Shown here: piece after piece, positions 1 through 7,400 of the stretch
Layout of the letters: each line of letters begins with the position of its first letter
Position numbering within the stretch: position 1 is the stretch's first letter
Assembly (NCBI GenBank): GCA_050744165.1
Contig: JBOGGN010000227.1
Location: forward strand, 1 to 15,419
Origin: JBOGGN01 sp050744165
GTDB lineage: Bacteria; Actinomycetota; Acidimicrobiia; Acidimicrobiales; Palsa-688
Direction of reading: 5' to 3'
DNA: 15,419 bases
The notes under the pieces: generated by a model
Databases searched by the model: none
What the model was told of the DNA's origin: nothing
The model's input: the letters and a program-made list of their open reading frames with translations, nothing else
Translations under genes and position numbers: made by a program

Positions 1-106
1 CGCCCTCGGCGTCTCCGCGGGCACTGCCAGCACCCATCTGCGGCGGGGCCTGGACGGCCTGCGCACCCGGCTGGGCACCGACTTCCGAGAGGACGAACTG
101 GTCTGA
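1..106 (+). CDS. ECF-type sigma factor, C-terminal end (partial)
   Basis: Only the last 34 codons are in the window, read from position 2 to the TGA at 104-106. The peptide contains GVSAGTASTHLRRGLDGLR, which resembles the recognition helix of sigma70 region 4.2 (a helix-turn-helix contacting the -35 element) and the short tail usual for ECF sigma factors. Its stop overlaps the start of the next gene as ATGA, so the two are probably translationally coupled. In ECF systems the overlapping downstream gene is often the membrane partner or anti-sigma factor. The family call rests on this short helix and the gene arrangement. Another LuxR/ECF-like helix-turn-helix protein is possible because the catalytic and region 2 parts lie outside the window. 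Confidence 0.6.
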   Translation, partial: ALGVSAGTASTHLRRGLDGLRTRLGTDFREDELV

Positions 107-915
107 TGAACCTTTCCGAACCCATCTTCGATCCCGACGCCCACCACGACGATGTGATCCGGCGGGGCCGTGTACTGCGCAACCGGCGGCGGGCGGGCAT
201 GGCCGGGGCCGGCGTCCTGGCAGCGGTGCTGGTCATCGCCGGGGTGGCGGCCGCCGCCGGTGGGGGTGGCTCAGGCGGCCGGCAGGTGGCGACCTCGGCT
301 CGCTCGGGGTCGATATCGACCTCGCTCGGTGCCGGGGGGTTGGGTGGTGACAGCTCGACGACGGCGTTGGCGCCGGGCACCGCGAGCACCTTGATCCCGC
401 TGATCCCGCTGACGACCACCTACGTCCCGCCTAGCCCGACCACCGCGGCCGGCAATGGGACGGGAGGCCCGTACGCGTCGACCACCGTGCCCCTGACCAC
501 CGTGCCCGTGCCCACCACCGTGCCTGTGACCACCACCGTGCTGGCAGGGGCGCCGGCGTGCACGCCCGGTCAGATGTCCTTCGCCACGGTCTCCGACAAG
601 CAGCAGTACGCGGTCGACAGCGTCGTCGCGGTCGGGTTGCAGGTGAGGAATACCTCCGGCCAGACGTGCAGCGCTCCGTCCTATTCGGGTATCAGCGCCC
701 GTGCCACCATCACCGGCCCGGGGGACATGAAGGTACCGACCAATGGGCCTGCCATTTCTTGCACGGCGACCTGCACGCCGCCCGTCCTGGTGCCGGGGGC
801 GACGACGTCATACAGCGCCGGTGAGTGGAGCGACGCCGCTCCGGCGGGGGAGTACACGGTGGTGGCGACGCGCAACGGCTTCACCGGGTCGGCGGCTTCC
901 TTTACCGTCGGCTGA
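106..915 (+). CDS. Single-pass membrane protein with Thr/Pro-rich stalk, putative sigma-factor partner
   Basis: A 269-aa protein of unrecognised family. Residues 1-30 are a charged, Arg-rich cytoplasmic segment. Residues 31-52 are an Ala/Val/Gly-rich transmembrane helix. Residues 53-148 form a low-complexity Gly/Ser then Thr/Pro/Val stalk with degenerate TTVPV repeats. Residues 150-269 look like a compact extracellular beta-sandwich, with four cysteines (152, 188, 219, 223) that could form disulfides. The ATG overlaps the sigma-factor stop as ATGA, so a role in controlling that sigma factor is a reasonable inference. It lacks the HxxxCxxC zinc motif of classical anti-sigma domains, and the cytoplasmic part is only about 30 residues, so it may instead be a sensor or surface protein cotranscribed with the sigma factor. 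Confidence 0.7.
   Translation: MNLSEPIFDPDAHHDDVIRRGRVLRNRRRAGMAGAGVLAAVLVIAGVAAAAGGGGSGGRQVATSARSGSISTSLGAGGLGGDSSTTALAPGTASTLIPLIPLTTTYVPPSPTTAAGNGTGGPYASTTVPLTTVPVPTTVPVTTTVLAGAPACTPGQMSFATVSDKQQYAVDSVVAVGLQVRNTSGQTCSAPSYSGISARATITGPGDMKVPTNGPAISCTATCTPPVLVPGATTSYSAGEWSDAAPAGEYTVVATRNGFTGSAASFTVG
481..540 (+). repeat. Degenerate tandem repeat encoding a TTVP-type stalk
   Basis: Several imperfect copies of a unit close to ACCACCGTGCC with CTG/GTG linkers encode a run of Thr-Thr-Val-Pro motifs (residues about 126-145). It sits in the extracellular stalk of the sigma-linked membrane protein and is the sort of tract that varies in length between strains. Confidence 0.5.
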
Positions 916-942
916 CGTACTCTCCGCCGCCGGGTCGGCATC

Positions 943-959
943 AAAAAGGCCACCTTGGC
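943..959 (-). terminator. Rho-independent-like terminator of the small minus-strand gene pair
   Basis: Read on the minus strand, GCCA-AGG-TGGC (959 to 949) forms a 4-bp stem, followed by C and five T residues (947-943). It lies 39 bp past the stop of the minus-strand gene at 998. A perfect 14-bp palindrome at 961-974 directly upstream may strengthen the structure. The short stem keeps confidence moderate. Confidence 0.4.
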
Positions 960-960
960 G

Positions 961-974
961 CGGTCAGCTGACCG
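961..974. repeat. Perfect 14-bp palindrome between convergent genes
   Basis: CGGTCAGCTGACCG reads the same on both strands. It lies between the convergent stops at 915 and 998. It could extend the terminator structure or be a dimeric protein binding site; position favours a role in 3' end formation. Confidence 0.45.
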
Positions 975-997
975 GAGGCGTCTCGCACCGGGGCGAC

Positions 998-1219
998 CTA
1001 CGGGCGGCCCGCGAGGGGTCGGGGTATGGCGACGGCGCGGGCGACGGGCGAAATCCCGACGGGGGCGGCGGCCGGCCGAGGCCGGCGGACGATCGGGCTC
1101 TGCAGATGCCAGCGTAGCCGCGGCCGCCCCGAGGTGACCATCCGGCGAGCCTCGGCCTGGCGCAGCAGGTCCTGGCGGTGCTCGGCCGCCAAGGCGGCCA
1201 CAAGGTCCGGGTGCGTCAC
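998..1219 (-). CDS. Small basic protein of unknown function
   Basis: A 73-aa product starting at a GTG (1219-1217) that overlaps the TGA of the upstream small gene as GTGA, which decides the start. The N-terminal half, THPDLVAALAAEHRQDLLRQ onward, is an amphipathic Ala/Leu/Arg/Gln-rich helix. The C-terminal half is Arg/Pro-rich and probably disordered. The overall look, a short helix with a basic tail, is common among small actinobacterial hypothetical proteins, but I do not recognise a named family. It is probably cotranscribed with the 56-aa gene before it and ends at the hairpin/T-run at 943-959. A longer reading of the same frame, to 1393, would run through the better-supported 56-aa gene and is less likely. 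Confidence 0.5.
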   Translation of the reverse strand: MTHPDLVAALAAEHRQDLLRQAEARRMVTSGRPRLRWHLQSPIVRRPRPAAAPVGISPVARAVAIPRPLAGRP

Positions 1220-1386
1220 GCCGCTTGCAGGGGTTGGAGGGCGCGGCCGATGTGGGTCGTGCCGGTGGTGCCACAGGTGCAGCGCCACCGGAGTTCGGTG
1301 CCATCCGGCTGGTTCCGCAACTCCACGATGTGCTCCGGGAAGAGCAGGATCCGGCTGGCGTGTCCCGAGCAATAGACGGTGAACAT
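1216..1386 (-). CDS. 56-aa Cys-containing small protein, possible zinc binder
   Basis: Starts at the ATG at 1386-1384 and ends at TGA 1218-1216. The product begins MFTVYCSGHASRILL and contains WRCTCG near residue 35. Cys6 and His9 (CxxH) together with Cys36 and Cys38 (CxC) could form a small zinc site on a two-strand scaffold. No family is firmly recognised, but the ordered beta-like pattern, the Cys/His pairs and the GTGA overlap with the following gene argue that it is real. It is divergent from the AraC-family regulator at 1506, with which it shares about 120 bp of upstream DNA. Confidence 0.55.
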   Translation of the reverse strand: MFTVYCSGHASRILLFPEHIVELRNQPDGTELRWRCTCGTTGTTHIGRALQPLQAA

Positions 1387-1505
1387 GGGTCAATCATCCC
1401 GGTCCCGGGGTCTTCTGACGAGTGGCAGATTCGTCACTCCCCGAAAGTAACCTGCCAAGAAAATCCCTGCTTCGAATTGCCCGATGTGCTAACTCTGGTG
1501 GCAGG

Positions 1506-2534
1506 ATGGTGTCAGTGCGCAAGGAAGTTGCCAACACCCGGCGCCGCCACCTGGTGGCCGCCGTCGTCTTCGACCACGTCTCGCCGTTCGAGCTGGCCGT
1601 CGCCTGCGAAGTCTTCGGCATCGACCGGTCGGCCGACGTCGGGAGCCCGTGGTACCGATTCAAGGTCTGCGCCGCCGGGCCTCGCCCGGTCAAGGCCAAG
1701 ACCGGTTTCACGATCGACACCCCCTACGGGCTGGAGGCACTGCCGGGCGCCGGCACCATCATCGTGCCGGCTGGGGATGCGGTCGGCAACAAGGATCTAC
1801 TGGAGGCGCTCCGCCGGGCCCACCGGCGCGGGACGCGGATCATGTCGGTGTGCACCGGGGCCTTCGTGCTGGCGGCCGCCGGGCTGCTTGACGGGCGCCG
1901 GGCCACGACGCACTGGATGCATGCCGCCGAGCTGGCTCGGCGCTACCCGCTCGTGAAGGTGGACCCCGACGTGCTGTACGTGGACGACGGGGACATCCTG
2001 ACCTCGGCGGGCACCGCAGCCGGGATCGATCTGTGCCTTCATGTGGTGCGCCTGGACTACGGCGCCGAGGCGGCCAACATCGTGGCCCGGCGGATGGTGG
2101 TGCCACCCCATCGCGACGGCGGCCAGGCCCAGTTCGTGGCCCAGCCGCTCCTGCCGCGGGCGGCCCCGAATCCCTTCGCCGACACCCTGGAGTGGGCGAT
2201 GGAGAACCTGGATGCCGACCTCACGATCGGGGATCTGGCAGCCCGGTCGGCCATGAGCGCCCGGACCTTTGCCCGCCGATTCCAGGAGTCACACGGGACC
2301 ACCCCGCACCAGTGGTTGTTGCGCCAGCGGGTGCTGCTGGCCCAGCGGCTGCTGGAGACCACCGATCTGCCAGTCGAACAAGTGGCGTCCCGGTGCGGCA
2401 TGGGGACGGCGGCCAACCTGCGCCAGCATTTCCAGCGGATTGTGCGCAACACCCCGCAGGGCTACCGGCGGTGCTTCCAGCAGGGGAGCGAGGAGACCGA
2501 GCGATCCCGAAAGTGGGTGGCGTCGGAGGGCTGA
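1506..2534 (+). CDS. GlxA/FtrA-type AraC-family transcriptional regulator
   Basis: From the ATG at 1506 the product is 342 aa. Residues 15-185 are a DJ-1/PfpI-like (class I glutamine amidotransferase fold) domain with a nucleophile-elbow-like SVCTGAF around Cys116. Residues 192-215 contain ARRMVVPPHRDGGQAQF, a hallmark of the GlxA/FtrA group. Residues 225-322 are the double helix-turn-helix AraC domain (LAARSAMSARTFARRFQ, then VASRCGMGTAANLRQHFQ and the final PQGYRR). The protein is a cytoplasmic DNA-binding regulator; its ligand is unknown. A GTG at 1422 would add 28 residues that do not look like the family, so the ATG is preferred, although no strong ribosome site precedes it. The neighbours do not reveal its target. 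Confidence 0.88.
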   Translation: MVSVRKEVANTRRRHLVAAVVFDHVSPFELAVACEVFGIDRSADVGSPWYRFKVCAAGPRPVKAKTGFTIDTPYGLEALPGAGTIIVPAGDAVGNKDLLEALRRAHRRGTRIMSVCTGAFVLAAAGLLDGRRATTHWMHAAELARRYPLVKVDPDVLYVDDGDILTSAGTAAGIDLCLHVVRLDYGAEAANIVARRMVVPPHRDGGQAQFVAQPLLPRAAPNPFADTLEWAMENLDADLTIGDLAARSAMSARTFARRFQESHGTTPHQWLLRQRVLLAQRLLETTDLPVEQVASRCGMGTAANLRQHFQRIVRNTPQGYRRCFQQGSEETERSRKWVASEG

Positions 2535-2535
2535 G

Positions 2536-2550
2536 TCCGGTCAGACCGGG
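2536..2550. terminator. Bidirectional hairpin between convergent genes
   Basis: CCGGT-CAG-ACCGG (2537-2549) is a perfect 5-bp inverted repeat with a 3-nt loop. It almost fills the 19 bp between the AraC regulator stop (2534) and the glpK stop (2554). It has no T-run, so it is a terminator by position and symmetry only. Confidence 0.45.
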
Positions 2551-2553
2551 CAG

Positions 2554-4035
2554 TCAGCGATCCCACCCGAGGGCACGGTCGACGGCCCGTCGCCACTGCT
2601 CGTAGCGCTCGTCGCCCCTCCGCCTCGGCTGCGCCTCGTGGTCAGCCGCCCACAATGACGCCACCTCCTCGATCGAGCCCCACACCCCTTCGGCGAGGCC
2701 GGCGAGGTAGGCGGCGCCCATGGCCGTGGTGTCGGGGACACGTGAGCGGGCCACGGGGATCTGGAGTTGGTCGGCCTGGAGCTGGAGCAGGAGGTCCATC
2801 ACTGAGGCCCCGCCGTCGACTCGCAGGTTGGAGACGGTCACTCCCGAAGCGTGGGTCATGGCCGTCACCACGTCCCGGGTCTGGTACGCCATGGCTTCAA
2901 CCACCGCGCGGGCCAGCTGGCGGCGACCGCTGCCGCGGCTCAGGCCGACGATGGTGCCCCGGGCGTAGGGGTCCCACCACGGGCTGCTCAGACCGGCGAA
3001 CGCGGTGACTACGAACACGCCCTCGCTGTCGTCGATCGACGCCGCCAGCGGGCCGATCTCGGCGGCCTCGGAGATGATGCCGAGCCCGTCGCGGAGCCAT
3101 TGAATGGCCGCACCGGTGGCGAAGATGGCCCCCTCCAGTGCGTAGGCCCGCCGCTCGGCGCCGCCCAGCGTCCAGGCGACGGTCGTGAGGAGCCCGTCCA
3201 CCGGGTCGGGGCAGTCGGGACCCACGTTCATCAGCACGAAGCTCCCGGTGCCGTAGGTGTTCTTCGTCATTCCCGGCTGGAAGCACGCCTGGCCGAAGAG
3301 CGACGCCTGTTGGTCGCCTGCCACCCCAGAGATGGCGACGCCGGCCGAAAGCCCGCTCACCACGCCGGCCGCCGTCGTGCCCAGGCGCCCGCTTGAGGGC
3401 CGCACCTCCGGTAGGCAGGCGAACGGAACCCCGAGCAGCGACGTGAGGTCCTCGCTCCAGGCCATGCGGCCGATGTCGAACAGCATGGTGCGGCTGGCGT
3501 TGGATGCATCGGTGACGTGGACGGCACCCTCGGTGAGCTTCCAGATGATCCAGCTGTCGACGGTACCGAACGCCAGGTCCGGGCCCGCCTCGACGCCACC
3601 GTCTCGCAGGAGCCAGGCCAGTTTGGTGCCCGAGAAGTACGGGTCGAGGACGAGGCCGGTCTGACGGCGCACCAGATCGAGATGACCCTCAGCCGCCAGC
3701 TGCTCGCACAACTTGGCGGTACGGCGGTCCTGCCACACGATCGCCCGGTGCAGGGGCAGGCCGCGGGCGCGATCCCAGACGACCGTCGTCTCCCGCTGGT
3801 TGGTGACGCCGATGGCGGCCACTGCCGTCCCGCTGTCCGACAAGCGTTGAACGACGGCGCCCAGCGTGGCTACAACCGCCGCCCAGATCTCCTCTGGATC
3901 GTGCTCCACCCACCCCGGGCGGGGGAAATACTGCGGAAACTCCTCGTAGGCGGCATCGACAACGTCGCCACGCTCGTTGACGGCGAGCGCCCGTACGCCG
4001 GTCGTACCGGCGTCGATGGCAACGACAACGCTCAT
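2554..4035 (-). CDS. glpK: Glycerol kinase
   Basis: A 493-aa FGGY-family carbohydrate kinase that phosphorylates glycerol to sn-glycerol 3-phosphate with ATP in the cytoplasm. The N-terminal phosphate loop is IDAGTTGVR (residues 7-15). The glycerol-contacting residues of glycerol kinase are all present: Arg81-Glu82 in NQRET, Trp101 in VWQDRRT, Tyr133 in DPYFS, and Asp241-Gln242 in GDQQ. GTGSF and VDGGAS form the C-terminal ATP-binding region. The length matches the family (about 500 aa). The start ATG at 4035 has no clear Shine-Dalgarno sequence. No glpF or glpD is adjacent, so it is probably a single-gene unit. The GlxA-type regulator converges on it rather than dividing from it. Confidence 0.95.
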   Translation of the reverse strand: MSVVVAIDAGTTGVRALAVNERGDVVDAAYEEFPQYFPRPGWVEHDPEEIWAAVVATLGAVVQRLSDSGTAVAAIGVTNQRETTVVWDRARGLPLHRAIVWQDRRTAKLCEQLAAEGHLDLVRRQTGLVLDPYFSGTKLAWLLRDGGVEAGPDLAFGTVDSWIIWKLTEGAVHVTDASNASRTMLFDIGRMAWSEDLTSLLGVPFACLPEVRPSSGRLGTTAAGVVSGLSAGVAISGVAGDQQASLFGQACFQPGMTKNTYGTGSFVLMNVGPDCPDPVDGLLTTVAWTLGGAERRAYALEGAIFATGAAIQWLRDGLGIISEAAEIGPLAASIDDSEGVFVVTAFAGLSSPWWDPYARGTIVGLSRGSGRRQLARAVVEAMAYQTRDVVTAMTHASGVTVSNLRVDGGASVMDLLLQLQADQLQIPVARSRVPDTTAMGAAYLAGLAEGVWGSIEEVASLWAADHEAQPRRRGDERYEQWRRAVDRALGWDR

Positions 4036-4043
4036 CGGCGCGC

Positions 4044-4071
4044 ACCGTAGTTCGCACCGAACGCGATTATC
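4044..4071 (-). promoter_or_regulatory. Candidate glpK promoter/operator
   Basis: On the minus strand GATAAT (4071-4066) is a -10-like hexamer. It is followed by a perfect inverted repeat GTTCG-GTG-CGAAC (4062-4050) that could be an operator over the transcription start. A second weak -10-like TACGGT (4049-4044) lies exactly 8 nt before the ATG and would give a leaderless mRNA. The two options cannot be separated by reading. Confidence 0.3.
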
Positions 4072-4079
4072 CCCAGCGC

Positions 4080-4116
4080 GGCCCCCCTGTCGAAGGGGCG
4101 GGGACAGAGGGGGGCC
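4080..4116. repeat. Long GC-rich inverted repeat in the glpK-nrdJ gap
   Basis: GGCCCCCCTGTC (4080-4091) pairs with GACA (4103-4106) and GGGGGGCC (4109-4116), giving a 12-bp stem with a 2-nt bulge and an 11-nt loop. It lies upstream of both flanking genes and would be very stable in single-stranded form. No function is evident. Confidence 0.5.
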
Positions 4117-4131
4117 TGCGCCAGGGTCACA

Positions 4132-4155
4132 CCGTCGAGGGGGCAGCTTCGACGG
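4132..4155. repeat. Second inverted repeat in the glpK-nrdJ gap
   Basis: CCGTCGA (4132-4138) and TCGACGG (4149-4155) form a perfect 7-bp stem with a 10-nt loop, 16 bp after the GC-rich hairpin. The two hairpins are tandem and could belong to one untranslated RNA or protein-binding region. Confidence 0.45.
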
Positions 4156-4249
4156 CTGTCAGAAGTGATACCCCGCCCCCAAAGACCCCAAACCAAGATT
4201 TGTCTGAAGGTGGCTGAAGACTTGCGAGAAACCCAAAACAGGTGATGAC

Positions 4250-4258
4250 TGTGGACAA
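4250..4258 (-). promoter_or_regulatory. DnaA box upstream of nrdJ
   Basis: TGTGGACAA is the reverse complement of TTGTCCACA, the preferred DnaA box of high-GC actinobacteria. It lies about 100 bp upstream of the nrdJ -35 hexamer. A 9-mer match can occur by chance; a second near-match 30 bp away raises the likelihood. Confidence 0.4.
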
Positions 4259-4288
4259 CTCCGGCAATTCACAGCCTTGTTCCTCTCG

Positions 4289-4297
4289 TTGTTCACA
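4289..4297 (+). promoter_or_regulatory. Second DnaA-like box upstream of nrdJ
   Basis: TTGTTCACA differs by one base from TTGTCCACA and lies about 60 bp before the -35 hexamer, in the opposite orientation to the box at 4250. A further TTCACAG at 4268-4274 shares its core. Confidence 0.3.
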
Positions 4298-4356
4298 GGA
4301 ACCTGACCGTACCGTGTTGGGGTGACCGGGAGGGGCTCCGGACTTGCCGGAGGTTG

Positions 4357-4386
4357 TTGACACTGATGGAACTACGATGATGTAAT
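4357..4386 (+). promoter_or_regulatory. Sigma70-type promoter of nrdJ
   Basis: TTGACA (4357-4362) is a perfect -35 hexamer. After 18 bp, TGTAAT (4381-4386) matches the -10 consensus at five of six positions. Transcription would begin near 4393, giving a leader of about 105 nt. A CTCCGG/CCGGAG inverted repeat (4336-4352) abuts the -35 and could be an operator. Confidence 0.6.
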
Positions 4387-4423
4387 ATTCCTAGATCTTG
4401 CGTCTCCAGCACCTCTGGGGGCG

Positions 4424-4476
4424 TCTGACCACTACGGGTTGTGGTCAGAGCACGACTCGCCGGCTTGGCGGACCAC
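4424..4476 (+). promoter_or_regulatory. nrdJ leader with alternative hairpins
   Basis: TCTGACCAC (4424-4432) and GTGGTCAGA (4441-4449) form a perfect 9-bp stem with an 8-nt loop. GACCAC occurs again at 4471-4476, so the GTGGTC arm (4441-4446) can pair with either copy. The second pairing ends 6 nt before the ribosome site at 4483. This is a switch-like layout; no known riboswitch class is recognised. Confidence 0.45.
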
Positions 4477-4482
4477 CATCGC

Positions 4483-4489
4483 AGGGAGG
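4483..4489 (+). promoter_or_regulatory. Ribosome binding site fixing the nrdJ start
   Basis: AGGGAGG lies 8 nt before the ATG at 4498. This decides against the in-frame GTG at 4441, which is the first codon inside the right arm of the leader hairpin. Confidence 0.75.
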
Positions 4490-4497
4490 TTTTGGAC

Positions 4498-7400
4498 ATG
4501 GCAATGGCCCCCGAGCGGATCGGGATCGGGATCCACCGTCACTTCACCGCACCGGGGACCGACCCGGTGGACACGGTTCGGTGGGAGCGCCGAGATGCCC
4601 GGATCACCAACTACATGACCGGCGCCGTGGCCTTCGAGCAACTCGGAGTCGAGGTCCCCTCGACTTGGAGCGTCAACGCCACCAATATCCTTGCCCAGAA
4701 GTACTTCCGGGGGACCCTGGGCACCCCCGAGCGCGAGTGGTCCCTCAAGCAGGTCTGCCAGCGGGTCGTCGACACCATCACCGAGTGGGGCCGCAAGGAC
4801 GGCTACTTCGTCGACGATGACGAGGCCGAGGCGTTTCGGGACGAGCTGACCTACCTCGTTATCCACCAGAAGGCGGCGTTCAACTCGCCGGTGTGGTTCA
4901 ACATCGGGGTCCGGGGCGTTCCTCAGCAGGCTTCAGCGTGTTTCATCCTGTCTGTTGATGATTCGATGAGTTCCATTCTCAATTGGTACGTCGAGGAGGG
5001 CACGATCTTCAAGGGTGGTTCCGGGTCCGGGATCAACCTCTCGCGCATCCGTTCCTCGAAGGAGGGTCTGCGTGGCGGGGGAACGGCGTCGGGCCCCGTC
5101 AGCTTCATGCGGGGCGCCGATGCATCGGCGGGCACAATAAAATCGGGTGGGAAGACCCGTAGGGCCGCGAAGATGGTCATCCTCAACGCAGACCATCCAG
5201 ATATCGAGGACTTCATCTGGTGCAAGGCGGTCGAGGAGCGCAAGGCCCGGGCGCTGCGTGACGCCGGCTTCGACATGGACCTCGACGGCAAGGACAGCCA
5301 CTCGATCCAGTATCAGAATGCCAACAAATCGGTGCGGGTCACCGACGAGTTCATGGAAGCCGTCCTATCGGACGACGACTGGCACCTGAGGTCGGTCACC
5401 ACCGGCGAAGTGCTGCAGACGGTGAAGGCCCGAGCGTTGTTCCGCCAGATCTCCAAGGCGGCATGGGAGTGCGCCGACCCCGGCATGCAGTTCGACACGA
5501 CGATCAACCGGTGGCATACCGCACCAGTGACGGGTCGCATCAACGGGAGCAACCCGTGCAGTGAGTATATGCATTTGGATAACTCAGCCTGCAATCTAGC
5601 GTCTCTAAACTTGCTGAGCTTTCTCGACAGTGGCGATCATTTCGATGTCGAGGGATTCACGTCGGCCACCGAGGTCCTCTTCACCGCCCAGGAGATCCTG
5701 GTCGGCAACGCCGACTACCCGACCGAGGCAATCGGGGACACATCGCGCCGCTTCCGCCAGCTCGGCATCGGCTATGCCAACCTCGGCGCTCTGCTGATGT
5801 CGCTTGGCCTCCCGTACGATTCGGAACAGGGCCGGGCGTGGGCGTCAGCCATCACTGCCCTTGTGACCGGTCAGTCCTACGCCACGTCGGCTCGCACCGC
5901 CGCCCGGATGGGGCCCTTCGCCGGGTACACCGACAATCGCGACGCCATGCTCAACGTCCTGCGGATGCACCGCGACGAGGTGGCGGTCATCGACGAGGAA
6001 CTCGTTCCCCCGGAACTTTTGAGCGCGGCCCAAGAAGCGTGGGACTCGGCGGTCGAGGTGGGGGAGCGGTACGGCGTCCGGAACTCGCAGGCCAGCGTGC
6101 TGGCGCCAACCGGGTGCTTGGTTGGCGATTCGCTCGTTCCGACCGAGCGCGGCTTGGTGCGCCTCCGATCGCTCGGCAACCCAGAGGGACCGCAGTGGCA
6201 GGATCTCGGTGTCGCGGTCGCAACTGACGACGGCGCCCAGGCGGCGACCAAGTTCTACGTGAACGGCGTCGAATCCGTGGTCACCGTCTCCACGAGCCGG
6301 GGCTATCGCATCCAGGGGACGCCGACCCACCGGGTCAAGGTCGTGGACCAGACGACTGGCGACTGGCAGTGGAAGCGCTTCGCGGAGATCCGGGCGGGGG
6401 AGCTGGTGCCCCTCGCGTTGAACCGGCTAGTGGGCGAACCGCAGGCGGTGCCGTTGCCGCCACTGCCTGAGGCCTATTGGACCGGCGAGCACAACGCCGT
6501 GGTCTCGCGGACGATGACTCCGGCGCTGGCCGAGCTTGTCGGCTACTTCATGGGTGATGGTTCGTTGCATAGCCGCGGCTTGCGGTTTTGCGTGACGGCT
6601 GGCGACTTCGACGTGATCGACCACCTTTTGCTGCTTGGCAAAGAGGCGTTTGGTTTGGTAGGGCACGTCACACCGAAGAAGGGCTACGACGAGGTCCGCT
6701 TCGACTCGGTGCGGTTGGCCATGTGGTGGGAGGCATGCGGCTTCGACAAGTTCCCGCCAACGGAGTCGCACCGCGGCAAGGGGTACACCGCCCACATCCC
6801 GGACGCGGTGCTTCATGCCAACGAGCGTGCGGTGTACGCCGCATTCTTGCGAGGGCTGTTCGAGGCCGACGGCGACACCAGCGCCGGATACCCCACGCTC
6901 AAGAACACGCTCGTGGGATTGGTACGTGACTGCCAGACGCTCCTTCTTGCGCTCGGATACCCGACGACGTTGTCGGTGCGCGATCGCAGTATGGGTACCT
7001 CTTGGGGCCGCGCCCCGCTGGCCCATCTCCGGGTTCTGAATGGCTCATACACGGCTCGGTGGCGGGCCGAGATCGGCTTTATCAGCGGACGTAAGAACGC
7101 CGGTCTGTCTCTTCGTGGGGATCGGGCGCAGACGGCGCGGTACGACTACATCCCAGTGACGAGGTCGATGGTCGACCGTCTTGCTCCGGTGAACGATCGC
7201 CTGCGGCGGGTGCTGCTGATGGAGACTTCACGCCAGCGAGTCTCCCGACGGTTGGCTGAGGAGTTGCACGACCGGACGGGCGACGCCGAGTTGGGCCGGC
7301 TCCTGTCGTTCTTCTACGACCGGGTGACCAGCGCCGACCTCGGAGACGAGGAATACACCTACGACCTCTCCGTTCCCGGCAACGTGACGTATGTGGCCAA

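Noticed and set aside
681..1397. Long minus-strand open frame of about 238 aa
   Set aside because: Arg/Pro/Ala-rich product typical of a shadow frame in high-GC DNA; it overlaps the membrane-protein gene and the better-supported small gene pair.
1225..1956. Plus-strand open frame of about 243 aa
   Set aside because: Overlaps the GlxA-type regulator in another frame and reads as Ser/Arg/Pro-rich noise without motifs.
4066..4297. Chromosomal origin of replication
   Set aside because: Only two DnaA-like boxes, no AT-rich unwinding region, and no dnaA, dnaN or gyrase genes nearby.
4127..4363. Minus-strand open frame of 78 aa in the glpK-nrdJ gap
   Set aside because: No domain-like pattern, no ribosome site, and it covers hairpins, DnaA boxes and the -35 of nrdJ.
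4036..4497. Cobalamin riboswitch or NrdR boxes upstream of nrdJ
   Set aside because: Looked for the B12-box core and for paired NrdR-type palindromes; nothing close enough was found.
4441..4497. Upstream GTG start for nrdJ
   Set aside because: The GTG is the right arm of a perfect hairpin and has no ribosome site; the ATG at 4498 has AGGGAGG at 8 nt.
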